This document shows, piece after piece, positions 8,374 through 16,949 of a stretch of DNA of 64,000 bases. Made by a program: the position numbers and the translations under genes. This stretch comes from Actinacidiphila cocklensis. GTDB taxonomy: Bacteria > Actinomycetota > Actinomycetes > Streptomycetales > Streptomycetaceae. The notes under the pieces were generated by a model, which searched no databases, was not told where the DNA came from, and worked only from the letters and a program-made list of their open reading frames with translations. How positions within the stretch are numbered: the stretch's first letter is position 1; every line of letters begins with the position of its first letter. The DNA lies in assembly GCF_907177275.1 (NCBI RefSeq), contig NZ_CAJSLV010000067.1:1-64000 (forward strand). The letters run 5' to 3'.

Positions 8374-9366
8374 ATGGCCACCGCGGCATTGGACGCGGCC
8401 ACGCTGGAGAAGCTCATCTCGGCAGCAGTGGCGGCACCCTCGATCCACAACACCCAGCCGTGGCGCTACCGGCTGGACCCGGACACCACGACCGTCGAAG
8501 TGCACGCGGCCCCCGAACGCGGGTTGCGGCACACCGACCCCGAAGGGCGTGCTCTCCACATCTCGGTCGGCGCCGCCGTGCTCAACCTGCGGGTCGCCGT
8601 GTCCCACTTCGGCTGGGAACCGGTCGTCCGCCTGCTGCCCAGGCCCACGGAACCGGGCCTCCTGGCGGCCGTACGGCTGGCCGGGCCGCGGGCGCACGGA
8701 ACCGGGCAGCGCCTCGGCGACCTGTACGACGCGGTCTGGCGCCGGCACAGCAGCCGCCGCCCGTTCTCGGAGCGGCCCGTGCCCGGCGAGGTCCTGGCAC
8801 AGATCGCCGAAGCCGCCGACGCCGAGGGCGCACACCTGACGTGCCCGGGGCCGGGCGAGAACGCACGGGTGCTGCAACTCACCGACGAGGCCGAACGCAC
8901 CGCCGTCTCCGACGCCGACCGCGGCGCGGAGAGCCGCTCGTGGATCCGCGAGGGAACCTCCGACGGCCTCCCGCGCGCGGCGCTCGGCCCGCACGACGCC
9001 AACGCCCGGCTGCCCATGCGGGACTTCGCCGCACTGCGTCCCGCCGACCAGCGCCCCTCGGTCCCCTTCGAACCGGACCCGGTCATCGCCGTGCTCGCCA
9101 CCGCGCACGACGCCCCCGCCGACTGGCTGCGCGCGGGGCAGGCCCTGGAACGTGCGCTGCTGGTCGCCACCTCCCACCAGGTGCGGGCCTCGCTGCTCAG
9201 CCAGGCCATCGAAGCACCGGACGTGCGGTGGGCGCTGCGCGATCCGCGCGGCGGGTCCGAGCACGTACAGATGCTGATCAGGTTCGGCTACGGCCCCGAG
9301 GGACCGGCGACCCCGCGACGCCCGGTACGCGACGTCCTGGACACCGGCGGCCGCCTGCCGCGCTGA
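8374..9366 (+). CDS. Acg-family nitroreductase-like protein
   Basis: 330 residues, the usual length for the Acg (Rv2032-type) family. The opening is diagnostic: SAAVAAPSIHNTQPWRYRL, then a weak second half around the RPADQRPSVPFEPDPVIAVL segment and the C-terminal ALERALLVATSHQVRASLLSQAIE helix. Acg proteins have the nitroreductase fold and bind FMN, but lost part of the dimer interface and appear to sequester flavin rather than reduce nitro compounds. ATG 8374 follows GAGGAGGCC. Acg homologues are hallmark members of DosR-type regulons, which agrees with the GAF kinase and USPs nearby. Confidence 0.85.
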   Translation: MATAALDAATLEKLISAAVAAPSIHNTQPWRYRLDPDTTTVEVHAAPERGLRHTDPEGRALHISVGAAVLNLRVAVSHFGWEPVVRLLPRPTEPGLLAAVRLAGPRAHGTGQRLGDLYDAVWRRHSSRRPFSERPVPGEVLAQIAEAADAEGAHLTCPGPGENARVLQLTDEAERTAVSDADRGAESRSWIREGTSDGLPRAALGPHDANARLPMRDFAALRPADQRPSVPFEPDPVIAVLATAHDAPADWLRAGQALERALLVATSHQVRASLLSQAIEAPDVRWALRDPRGGSEHVQMLIRFGYGPEGPATPRRPVRDVLDTGGRLPR

Positions 9367-9381
9367 CGCCGGCAGCCGCTT

Positions 9382-9600
9382 CACACCTGGCTGGGCCATG
9401 ATGCGGGCCGCCTCCGACACCACTCCCACGACCCGCCCCTCGCCCTCCAGCACGGGCAGACCGCTGACCTTCCAGGGATGAAGACGGTCTCGCGATCGTC
9501 CTCCGTCCAGCGCACCAGGTAGAGCGGTGTGCCGCCCGGATGTTCGAGGTGCACGATCTGCCCACGGCGGCGCGGCCCGTCCAGATGCAGGGTCAGCGGT
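9382..9600 (-). pseudogene. Remnants of a CBS-domain protein and a DUF1918 protein
   Basis: Two gene fragments lie in different frames of the minus strand. At 9382-9470 is the end of a CBS domain (GLPVLEGEGRVVGVVSEA). Immediately upstream in minus-strand order, at 9481-9600, is a DUF1918-like piece (GTPLYLVRWTEDDRETVF). Neither has a start or a complete domain. Both families are common beside USPs and Acg-like nitroreductases in Streptomyces stress clusters, so this is probably what remains of one or two deleted cluster members. The rest of 9367-9839 shows no gene. Confidence 0.55.
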
Positions 9601-9839
9601 CGCCGGAGCGGCCACCGGCGGGACGACGAGCGCGGCTCCCTCGTCCCGGGCGCCACGGCACAAGCGAGCCGGACTCCTGCAGCACCCTCGCCACCTGACC
9701 GGGCCGTCTCACCGGCTCCCGCAGTGCGCCCCACGACGGCCCCTTCGCCGTCCATGACGGGCTGATCGGCCCTACCGGGAGACGTGCCGGCCGGCGCAGC
9801 CTGGAAACGCGGGCGGGCAGTCCCGACGAAGGAGCCCTG

Positions 9840-10715
9840 ATGAGCCAGACGAACGTGAACGTGGTGGCAGGCGTCTCCACCGTTCGGCAGAACCTGAACG
9901 GACCGGTGATCGACTGGGCCGCGGCCGAGGCGGCCGCCCGTGGATTGCCGCTGCACGTCGTCCATGCCCAGGAGTGGCCGCGCGGCGTCCCACCGCAGCC
10001 AGGGCCGGAGCACCCCGCCCACCTCTGGGCGCAGCACTTCAGGGCCGGTGGGGAGCAGGTGCTCGACACCGCCCGCCGTGCGGCGTCGGCACGATGGCCA
10101 GGACTCACCGTGACCACCGAGCTCGCAGCGGGTCGGCCCACGCCCGTCCTGCTGGAGTCCGGCGAGAGCGCGGCGCTCATCGTGCTCGGTGCCCGTCGTC
10201 TCACGGGCGTCGAGGGCGCCTTCGCCGGCCGCGGCAAGGGGCACGCCCTGCTCGGACACCTGCCATGCCCGGTGGCCCTGGTGCCCGAACCCGCCGCCTC
10301 CGTGCCGGATGACGCGCCGGTCGTCGTCGGTGTCGACGGGTCGCCGTCGTCGACGGCCGCCGTCGACCTCGCCTTCGCCGAGGCCGACGCGGCCAAGACC
10401 GCACTGGTCGCCGTCGCGGTGCGCAATCCCAGGGACTACGCGTGGGCGGAGTACCGCGAGGACACCGAGGTGCTCGTGTCCGAGCAGCTCGCCGGTCACC
10501 GGCGGCGCTACCCGGACACCGAGGTGCGTCAGGAAATCCTCAGAGGAGACCCCGCGCTCATGCTCGCCTCCGCGTCCCACAACGCGCGATGCCTGGTGGT
10601 CGGCAGCAGGGGCAGGGGCGGCTTCCGCGGCCTGCTCCTGGGTTCCACCGGCCGGGCGCTGATCCACCACACCGATTGCCCGCTGCTCGTCGCGCCCCGA
10701 CCGCCGCAGACGTGA
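9840..10715 (+). CDS. Universal stress protein with a degenerate first domain
   Basis: 291 residues with two UspA domains. The second (about 158-290) is canonical: VVVGVDGSPSSTAAVDLAF, then VVGSRGRGGFRGLLLGSTG and CPLLVA. The first (about 8-150) retains the fold signature WAAAEAAARGLPLHVVHA, but GVDGS is replaced by GVSTV and the glycine loop is LGARRLTGVEGAFAGRGKGH, so nucleotide binding there is doubtful. The ATG at 9840 overlaps a TGA of an upstream reading frame and has only a weak ribosome-binding site (GGAGCC). It belongs to the same stress cluster as the USP at 7243. Confidence 0.88.
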   Translation: MSQTNVNVVAGVSTVRQNLNGPVIDWAAAEAAARGLPLHVVHAQEWPRGVPPQPGPEHPAHLWAQHFRAGGEQVLDTARRAASARWPGLTVTTELAAGRPTPVLLESGESAALIVLGARRLTGVEGAFAGRGKGHALLGHLPCPVALVPEPAASVPDDAPVVVGVDGSPSSTAAVDLAFAEADAAKTALVAVAVRNPRDYAWAEYREDTEVLVSEQLAGHRRRYPDTEVRQEILRGDPALMLASASHNARCLVVGSRGRGGFRGLLLGSTGRALIHHTDCPLLVAPRPPQT

Positions 10716-10742
10716 GGAGTCCCGCGGGAGGCCGGCGACGTT

Positions 10743-10830
10743 GCGGTACGGCGGGGTCGGTCAGCTCCGCCTGCGCCGAACACGCCCGCTGCCCCGTCCT
10801 CGCCGTCCACGGCGACACCCCTCCCCCGCC
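10743..10830 (+). pseudogene. C-terminal fragment of a third universal stress protein
   Basis: The plus strand reads GSVSSACAEHARCPVLAVHG, the standard last helix and strand of a UspA domain, with no upstream domain. It lies 27 bp after the intact USP and abuts the end of the GH42 remnant. It is probably the scar of a deletion that removed most of a third USP. Confidence 0.5.
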
Positions 10831-11649
10831 TCAGTCGGCCGCCGCGGGCGCGGAGGCACAGCGGAAGGCTGCAAGCCGGAAGCCACCGTGCGTGGTCACG
10901 CGGAGGTCGTGGACGCCGTCCAGCGCCATGGGGAAAGGGTGGGCGACAGTCGTCCAGGTGTAGCGGCCACCGGTGACCGGCGCGGTGACGGCCGCGAGGG
11001 GCCGTTCGCCGACACTGAACTCCAGCCGTGCCTCGCTCGGGCCGGAGACCGCTCGCGCGACCTCGGCCTCCACCCGGACGGCGGACGTCAGGTCGATGGA
11101 CCAGGCCCCATTCCTGGTTGAGCGTCTCGACGTCCCCGTAGCGGTGCCGCAGGTCGTCCACGAACCGCTGGAAGACCCCGTGGTTGTGGAGCAGCGCCAC
11201 GCCCGGTTCGTTGTCGACCTGGAAGCCGATCACGGCGGGGTGCCCTGCGTAGTGTTCCGCGATCCTGCGGATGACCCGCTCGGCGTGGAAGCGGAATGCG
11301 GGGTGGGTGAAGTCGGCCTCCTGCCGGCCGCCCCAGCCGATCCGCTCGCCGCTGCGGTGCTCCCCGGCGATCTCGGGATACTGCCTGGCCGGCCATGGCG
11401 GGACGGCATAGGTGGGGGTGCCTATGACCACCCCGATGCCGCGCTCGTGCGCGCCGTCCAACACCGGCCGCAGCCGGTCCACTTCGAACCGGCCGTTCTC
11501 CAGTTCCCAGGTCGACCAGACGGACTCGCCGACCCGTATCACGGAGAAGCGGGCCGCGCCATGAGGTCGACCTCCTTGAGCCGGTCGCGGGGCTGGTACT
11601 CGCTGTAGTAGGCCCCACCGAAGAGGACGCGCCCGGAGGGCTGGTACAT
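10831..11649 (-). pseudogene. GH42 beta-galactosidase remnant, internally deleted and frameshifted
   Basis: The minus strand starts with a good GH42 N-terminus (MYQPSGRVLFGGAYYSEYQP). It shifts frame about 30 codons in, then continues with FSVIRVGESVWSTWELENG, VIGTPTYAVPPWPARQYPE and GFQVDNEPGVALLHNHGVF, and breaks at LNQEWG. There it is joined, in another frame, to SIDLTSAVRVEAEVARAV and GGRYTWTTVAHPF, which resemble the C-terminal carbohydrate-binding (CBM6-like) end of Streptomyces glycosidases. Roughly 400 residues of the normal ~650-residue enzyme are missing, including the nucleophile region. It once hydrolysed beta-galactosides and is surely inactive now. Confidence 0.8.
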
Positions 11650-11767
11650 GCGTTCTCCGATTCGTTCGGGTGCGCGCGTGCGTATGGTCAGAGCGGCCGG
11701 TCGTGGACCTCAAGTGCCCGGATGGAGGCCCGCGCACCGGGCGGCAGTGCGGTGACGGTGACCCCGG

Positions 11768-12160
11768 TCACGGCTGCGGCGCCGGCGCTCGCTCGGCCAG
11801 GCCCCCGCCCCGCCCGGCGCGGGCGTCGACGATCTTCTCGAAGAAGAACTCGTGTTTGAGGAAGGAGACGTCGTACTCATGCCCCGGATAAGGCGGGATG
11901 AGCTGGGCGGCCTGGATCAGCCGCCACCCGTCCCGGAGGGCGGCGACGCCCGTCGGGTAGGGGGGTTCGTCACTGTCACCCGTGGTCGGCGAGGTGCGGC
12001 CGGTGCCGTCGTAGAGCGACCAGCCGACGACGTGGGAGTCAAGGGCGGAGCTCCCCAGGTAGAGCACCAGCACCTGCTGCCGGAGTACCGGCGTGTCGTC
12101 GGTTGCCTGGGTCGCGGCCCGGTTCCGGGTGGAAGGCACGGGAGCCGAGTCGGTCGTCAT
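11768..12160 (-). CDS. Uncharacterised protein coupled to the PhyH dioxygenase
   Basis: 130 residues starting MTTDSAPVPSTRN. The ATG overlaps the TGA of the upstream dioxygenase gene (ATGA), so the two are translationally coupled and should act in the same process. The conserved-looking core is VLVLYLGSSALDSHVVGWSL and RDGWRLIQAAQLIPPYPGHE, ending with an aromatic KHEFFFEKI stretch. There is no signal peptide, membrane segment or recognisable catalytic motif. The family is not recognised; it may be an accessory or substrate-presenting partner of the oxygenase. A longer reading to 12244 exists but overlaps the dioxygenase further and lacks a good start. Confidence 0.7.
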   Translation of the reverse strand: MTTDSAPVPSTRNRAATQATDDTPVLRQQVLVLYLGSSALDSHVVGWSLYDGTGRTSPTTGDSDEPPYPTGVAALRDGWRLIQAAQLIPPYPGHEYDVSFLKHEFFFEKIVDARAGRGGGLAERAPAPQP

Positions 12161-12975
12161 ACGGCGGCCTCCTGAGGGCGGTTGGCGACCCTGGTCACCC
12201 AGTGGTCGAGGTCGAAGTCGTCGTCGCCGGTGAGCGCGCGCCACAGCAGGACGCGGTTGTACACCTCAAGCCGCCCCGTCGCCTGCTCGTACCAGGGGAA
12301 CATCGCTCCCAGCTCGGCGGCGACCTGAGGATCGCGCAGGTCCGAGGTGTCCCAGAGGAGTCGCTGACGCACGGTCGGGTTGAAGCGGATCTTGAACATG
12401 TAGCGGGTCTCGTCGCCGTCGTTGCGCCGCCCGCCGTGCCAGATCCCATGGTGCAGAAACACCACGGTGCCGGCCGGGCAGACCAGACGGTCCTGCCCGC
12501 GCAGGTTCTGGTAACGGCCGGTGTCGCTCTCGTTGGTCCGGCGCAGGTGGCTGCCGGGGACGCTGAGGGTCCCGCCCATGTCCAGCGTCACGTTCTGCGG
12601 GTAGTACATCAGTTGCACGTCGAAGGCGTACGTCCGGACGTCGATGATGGCGTCCGCGTGCAGCGCCTGGGCTTCCCCGCCGCGTGGCTCCCGGATGTGC
12701 ACCGCGTGGTGGTCCACCTCAGGCTCCGGGCCGACCAGGCTGCGCAAGGCCCCCGCCACCTCGGGCAGCTCAAGCAGCCGGCGGGGGAACGAGCCCTCCG
12801 TATAGGCATCGGAGAGGGGCGTTCCGTAGGGGATGTCCGGCACGCCCTCCGCCAGCACGTTCATCGCCTCGGCGTTCATCGCCGCCGGGACCACCGCGTC
12901 CAGGCGCAGCGAGCCGCGCGCCGCGAAGCGCGCCATCTGCACGGAGCTGAGCAGTATCCGCCTGTTGTCGTCCAT
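12157..12975 (-). CDS. Phytanoyl-CoA dioxygenase (PhyH) family protein
   Basis: 272 residues of the Fe(II)/2-oxoglutarate-dependent PhyH family. The iron-binding facial triad is visible as the HxD motif in ALHADAIID (about residues 105-110) and a distal histidine in FLHHGIWHGGRRN (about 180-190). A downstream arginine in RYMFKIRFNPT is the probable 2-oxoglutarate anchor. Related enzymes hydroxylate ectoine, small metabolites or glycans; the substrate here cannot be told. It is the first gene of a two-gene unit with the 130-residue unknown protein and is divergent from an AraC-family regulator (start 151 bp away), which is its likely controller. Confidence 0.85.
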   Translation of the reverse strand: MDDNRRILLSSVQMARFAARGSLRLDAVVPAAMNAEAMNVLAEGVPDIPYGTPLSDAYTEGSFPRRLLELPEVAGALRSLVGPEPEVDHHAVHIREPRGGEAQALHADAIIDVRTYAFDVQLMYYPQNVTLDMGGTLSVPGSHLRRTNESDTGRYQNLRGQDRLVCPAGTVVFLHHGIWHGGRRNDGDETRYMFKIRFNPTVRQRLLWDTSDLRDPQVAAELGAMFPWYEQATGRLEVYNRVLLWRALTGDDDFDLDHWVTRVANRPQEAAV

Positions 12976-13126
12976 GAGGGCAACGCTAGGGACGATTCCG
13001 GCCCACCGCGTGGGCCGTGTTCACCCATCACTGGTCAATTCTCACCATGCAGGAGAGGTGGGGAGGTGAGGGCGCGGTGGGCGGTCAGGGGGCGCCCCGT
13101 CCACCGCCGTGATAGACAACGGGCTC

Positions 13127-13924
13127 ATGCACACGGTCTTCGCCCGGCTCGACGAGCCACCCGCCCTCGCGGCCGTCGGCATCGGCGTCCACGGGCCCGC
13201 CGGCCGGGTGGACGAGTTCGAGCTCCCGGAACTCTGGCAGCTCCACCTCTACGGCTATGACGCCGACCTGACGGTGGCAGGCACCCACCACGCGATCCGC
13301 CCGGGCCGGATCAGCCTGATTCCCCCCGGCACCAGAAGCCGATACGCCTACCGGGGCCGCTCCGAGCACCTCTACGTGCACCTGCGCATGGCGACGACCG
13401 GAATTCCCAGGAGCGTCCCGGTGATCCAGGACGCGGGTCCCGAATCCGCCGCGCTGAAGGCCCGGCTGCTGCAGGGGCTGAACGCGTGGCCGAACACCCC
13501 GGCCCGTGCGACGGCGGAGGTGTGGGCGGCGCTGTGGCGGGTCGCCGAGCTGGCCCCGCCACGGGGCGGAAGCGGACCGGTGGACAGCGGGCAGCCGAGC
13601 CATCCGGCGGTGGCTGCCGCGGCGGCTCTGATCGAGGCACGGCTGGCAGAACCGCTGACCGTACCCGGGATCGCCAGGACCGTCGGCATCTCGCACAACC
13701 ACCTGACCCGCCTGTTCCGCTCCGCCACCGGGGAGACGGTCGTCGGTTACATCCGCGCCCGCCGGATGGAGCGGGCACGCCACTTCCTGCTCGCCACCAC
13801 GATGTCCATCCCGGCCATCGCGGTGTCCGTCGGCATCCCCGACCTCCAGGCCTTCAACAAGGCGTGCCGCCACGAACTCGGCGCCGCCCCGCGTGCCGTC
13901 CGCGCCGCGCAGTCGGTGCGGTAG
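13127..13924 (+). CDS. AraC-family transcriptional regulator
   Basis: About 265 residues. The N-terminal cupin-like sensing half contains HHAIRPGRISLIPPGTRSRY, followed by a C-terminal AraC double helix-turn-helix (about 165-260) with GIARTVGISHNHLTRLFRS, then GYIRARRMERARHFLLATTM and IAVSVGIPDLQAFNKACRHE. The ATG at 13127 is preferred over the GTG at 13109, though neither has a strong ribosome-binding site. Members with this layout usually act as ligand-responsive activators of the adjacent divergent operon, here the PhyH dioxygenase pair. The inducer is unknown. Confidence 0.88.
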   Translation: MHTVFARLDEPPALAAVGIGVHGPAGRVDEFELPELWQLHLYGYDADLTVAGTHHAIRPGRISLIPPGTRSRYAYRGRSEHLYVHLRMATTGIPRSVPVIQDAGPESAALKARLLQGLNAWPNTPARATAEVWAALWRVAELAPPRGGSGPVDSGQPSHPAVAAAAALIEARLAEPLTVPGIARTVGISHNHLTRLFRSATGETVVGYIRARRMERARHFLLATTMSIPAIAVSVGIPDLQAFNKACRHELGAAPRAVRAAQSVR

Positions 13925-14386
13925 CCCGTCCTCCCCTGCCGCTCGGGCCGGATCGGAGCGAAGATGAACGCGTCATCTGGTGGGTGAGGTGCCAATGGCC
14001 GACAGCAAGGGATGTCCTTGATGTCGGGGGCGCTGCCGAGGACGGACAAGGCGAACTCGCCGCTGACCACGAAAGGGCAGCCGTGACGGACATACGATCC
14101 GCAGGACCCGCAGGCGACACGCAGGAAGCGGGTCGATGGGGAGGCCAGCCGGCCGGCCGCACTTGGCGCCGTCATCATCGGTCCGTTCGAGGACGAAGGG
14201 CTCGCCCCCGTGTGGTCCTCGGTGACCTCGGACAGTGGCCGGTAGACCGCTCCGGGTCGTCCAGGCAGTCCAGGTACGGGTGCGTGGCCGAGTACGGACA
14301 GGTGCTCTCGATCGGGTGATGTCGACCCCTTCGACAACGACACCGAAGCGGACCGCCCGACGCCGGTGTGTCTGCCCTGTCCGTGC
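13925..14386. other. Gap without a confident gene
   Basis: About 460 bp downstream of the AraC gene. The minus strand contains open stretches with non-random composition (for example FALSVLGSAPDIKDIP near 14030 and STCPYSATHPYLDCL near 14280, in different frames), suggesting a decayed gene. No family was recognised and no complete ORF is present. Confidence 0.35.
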
Positions 14387-14929
14387 TCACTCCAGCCGAA
14401 AGCCCCCGTGTTCGCGGCAGGTGCGCAGCCAATCGACCCACAGCGGCCAGTACTCGTTGTCCGAGGCGAGCTGGGCATGCAGCTCGGCAGGGGCCGCGTC
14501 GTGGGCGGTCAGGGCCTCTTCGATCTCCTCCGCGGTCACCGTCCACGGACCGTTGGAGGTCAGTTTGAACACCGGAATACCCGTCCGGCCCGGGACTCGC
14601 TGAGCGTGGTAGGCCAACCGCGCATCACAGTGCGCCTGTTGTTCCGCCGGGCTCGCGGCCGGCCACTCCTCATGCGAGTACTGCCTCGCCGTGAACGGCT
14701 GGGGCTCGGCGTCGAAGCACATCCCGGCCCAGTGCATCCCGGCGATGTACCGGTCCATGCTGAAGATCGTGACGTGGAACTGATAGGGGGCGGCGAGGGT
14801 GAGGTAGGTGTCCAGGCACGGTGGATCATGCGGGCAGGGCGGGGCGTCCAGCCAGTCGCACGCGTCGTACCGCGCCCTTCCCGACGCTGCCGGCTCGGGC
14901 AGGTCGACCCATTCCAGGTCGTAACTCAC
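14387..14929 (-). CDS. Conserved hypothetical protein, 180 aa
   Basis: 180 residues with typical high-GC coding bias, beginning MSYDLEWVDLPEPAASGRAR. It is rich in Trp, His and acidic residues (FHVTIFSMDRYIAGMHWAGM, then HCDARLAYHAQRV and EEIEEALTAHDAAPAEL), with no signal peptide or membrane segment. The CDWLDAPPCPHDPPC stretch clusters two Cys and a His and might bind metal, but no known site is recognised. It stands alone between the AraC region and the secreted peptidase genes. Function unknown. Confidence 0.7.
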   Translation of the reverse strand: MSYDLEWVDLPEPAASGRARYDACDWLDAPPCPHDPPCLDTYLTLAAPYQFHVTIFSMDRYIAGMHWAGMCFDAEPQPFTARQYSHEEWPAASPAEQQAHCDARLAYHAQRVPGRTGIPVFKLTSNGPWTVTAEEIEEALTAHDAAPAELHAQLASDNEYWPLWVDWLRTCREHGGFRLE

Positions 14930-15155
14930 CGCTCAACTCCTCTGCCGGACCGGGCAGGCGAATGGTCTCCCCCGGCCTGCTCATTCCTGCACCCTCAGCC
15001 TCCACGGCGCCCCCGTCCAGCACGCCACCGCCTACGGCCGCGCCACGTGCACCAGCACACCACCGGCGCCATGACCGACCGGTTCGTCCAGAGCCGCGGG
15101 CGCTACGCCGGCGTGCGGACGGCGGGTGCTCGGCCGTACTCATTCATGGCTTCGG

Positions 15156-16553
15156 CTACCAGGTGGGGTTCGCCGGGTCGAGGACCGGCGGGAGCGCCAT
15201 GTCGTGCGGGGTGATCACGTAGGCGACGCCGCCCGAGCCGTAGCCTTTCGAACCGTCGGCGCGGGTCCAGTACGTGCGCAGCCAGATGTTCTCCAGCTGG
15301 GAACGTGCGTAGACGTGGCGGACCTGGGCGTCCGAGGCGGAGAAGGGGTCGTTGACGATGAAGTCGCCGGTCTGCGTGAACCCGACGACGACCATGAGGT
15401 GGCCGGCGGTGCCGTACCCGGATCCGGTGAGCTCGCCGTTGTCGAACGCGACAGAGATGGCCACCGGGACGCCGGCCTTGATCAACTGCTCGATGTCGTC
15501 GGTGCTCTGCAACTGGACGATCTCGGCGTCCAGCCCGAAGTTCGACGCGTAGCCCCCGTTGAAGGGCCAGTTGCCCGTGCCCTGGTAGCGGTAGTCGTAC
15601 GTCTCGCGGGCGGCGTAGTCGACGGCAGGGTCGGCGTACTTCGGGTCCACCCAGGACATGTCGGCCGCGCTCGGTCCCACACCCCAGTACTCGTCGATCA
15701 TCTCGTTCGAGGTCGGGCTGCACCATGCGTCGCCGCCACCGCCGTACTTCTTGTACTCCCCCGCGTGGATCTGCTGCGAGTACCTCGGGACGGCCAGTTC
15801 GATCCCCTCGGCACCGCCGAGCGGGCCGGCCGGAACGGACGTGCGGGCAGGAACGAGCGACGCGAACGCGGCAAGCTGCCACAGCCGGGGCGTCGCGGTC
15901 GAGCCGGAGAGCCGGTAGAGGGTGGTGCGGAGCCGGTAGGTGTGGACCGTATGCCCGGCGGACGCGTTGAACGTGTCGGTGTCGACCTGACCGTACGGAG
16001 CGGCGCTCGGGCTGACGGAGGTCCTGGCGATGTCGGTGTCCAGGGCAGCCCAGTGGCCCATGTCCAGCCAGCCGGTCTGGCCGCCGTCGTCCATGGTGGC
16101 GTTCAGCTCGACCTTCAGCCATGTACCGGCGGGGGTCCGGGCGCTCCACGACGAGACCAGCTCGGTCGCACCGAACGTCAGCTGGTGGACCGGGGAGGTC
16201 CAGGTGGCGTAGTCGTAGGTCTTCGTCGTGTGCAGGTAGGCGTCCTTGTACGTCAGGGAGCCGGCGGCGGCGGCGATGTCGATGCCTGTCCGGTCACCGG
16301 CCAGCTCCTCGACTCCGTTGCCGGTTCCTGACGTGAAATCGGCCTGGGTGGTCCACTTGTGGAAGTCGACCTGGCCGGCGGCGCCGGCGGCGGGACGTAC
16401 GGTCGCCTGCTCCGGGCCGGCGGTCGCGGGAGCCGCACCGGCGGCCAGGGCGCAGACCGACAGCGCGAACGCGGCGGCGGCCCGCGCCGGCCGGGAGGCC
16501 GGGGGCAGGCGCAAGGGCCGGTACAGGGCGAACGTGCCGGTGCGTGCGCTCAT
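15156..16553 (-). CDS. Secreted C39-like cysteine peptidase family protein
   Basis: 465 residues with a Sec-type signal peptide (hydrophobic AAAAFALSVCALAAGAAPATA, with a cleavage site near residue 47). The middle is a beta-rich region (YDYATWTSPVHQLTFGATEL) seen in this actinobacterial family. The C-terminal papain-like C39 domain has the catalytic cysteine in GGGDAWCSPTSNEM and the catalytic histidine in TAGHLMVVVGF, followed by NDPFSA for the aspartate. It is probably an extracellular peptidase; the family is otherwise uncharacterised. The start at 16553 is preceded by GGAGG and gives a proper signal peptide; the longer reading to 16817 would bury it. It lies downstream of the G1-like peptidase on the same strand. 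Confidence 0.85.
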   Translation of the reverse strand: MSARTGTFALYRPLRLPPASRPARAAAAFALSVCALAAGAAPATAGPEQATVRPAAGAAGQVDFHKWTTQADFTSGTGNGVEELAGDRTGIDIAAAAGSLTYKDAYLHTTKTYDYATWTSPVHQLTFGATELVSSWSARTPAGTWLKVELNATMDDGGQTGWLDMGHWAALDTDIARTSVSPSAAPYGQVDTDTFNASAGHTVHTYRLRTTLYRLSGSTATPRLWQLAAFASLVPARTSVPAGPLGGAEGIELAVPRYSQQIHAGEYKKYGGGGDAWCSPTSNEMIDEYWGVGPSAADMSWVDPKYADPAVDYAARETYDYRYQGTGNWPFNGGYASNFGLDAEIVQLQSTDDIEQLIKAGVPVAISVAFDNGELTGSGYGTAGHLMVVVGFTQTGDFIVNDPFSASDAQVRHVYARSQLENIWLRTYWTRADGSKGYGSGGVAYVITPHDMALPPVLDPANPTW

Positions 16554-16634
16554 GAGCGGGCCTCCACAGATGTGGGCGGGCGGACGGGGACCACGGACCC
16601 GCGTGACGCGACGGGCGGCCGCTGCTGCCCAGGC

Positions 16635-16664
16635 AGGGTGCCAGCCGCCCCGCCTGGGCGTCAA
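16635..16664 (-). promoter_or_regulatory. Candidate promoter of the C39-like peptidase gene
   Basis: On the minus strand, TTGACG (16664-16659) is followed after 18 bp by CACCCT (16640-16635), a weak housekeeping-type promoter. It lies about 80 bp upstream of the ATG at 16553. Confidence 0.4.
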
Positions 16665-16734
16665 TGCTCCGAGTTGCTCCCGGTGACCACTCGTCAGACC
16701 GGTCGAACCCGCTGCGTGCCAGTGAGCGCTGTCG

Positions 16735-16835
16735 ACGGTGTACGTGCGGACATTGCATCCATGCTGGTCACAGTGCTGGCCTGAGGCCACGGTGTTCACT
16801 TGGCAGCTGCTTCCCATGCAGAGAAGCTGCCCGTG
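16735..16835 (-). repeat. Diverged repeat copy A, upstream of the C39-like gene
   Basis: This shares about 40-60 nt of ungapped similarity (roughly 70-80% in its best part) with 17831-17930. Both copies sit 165-185 bp upstream of a secreted-peptidase start codon. On the minus strand each can be read as C-D-Q-x-G-C-(N/D)-(V/I)-R, with several of the differences synonymous. It may be a cis-element or an eroded short coding sequence. Confidence 0.45.
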
Positions 16836-16949
16836 GAGCAGCCACGACCGGCAGCGAGGATGCTCGATCCCTCCCCCGGCTGTCCCGGCCGCCGGGCTGC
16901 ATGGAGCCTGCGTGCGCTGGGGCGGGTGAGCGCCCCAGCGCTGGTGCGG

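Noticed and set aside
15156..16817. Start of the C39-like peptidase at 16817
   Set aside because: That start would place about 88 residues before the signal peptide; the ATG at 16553 has GGAGG and starts directly before the signal.
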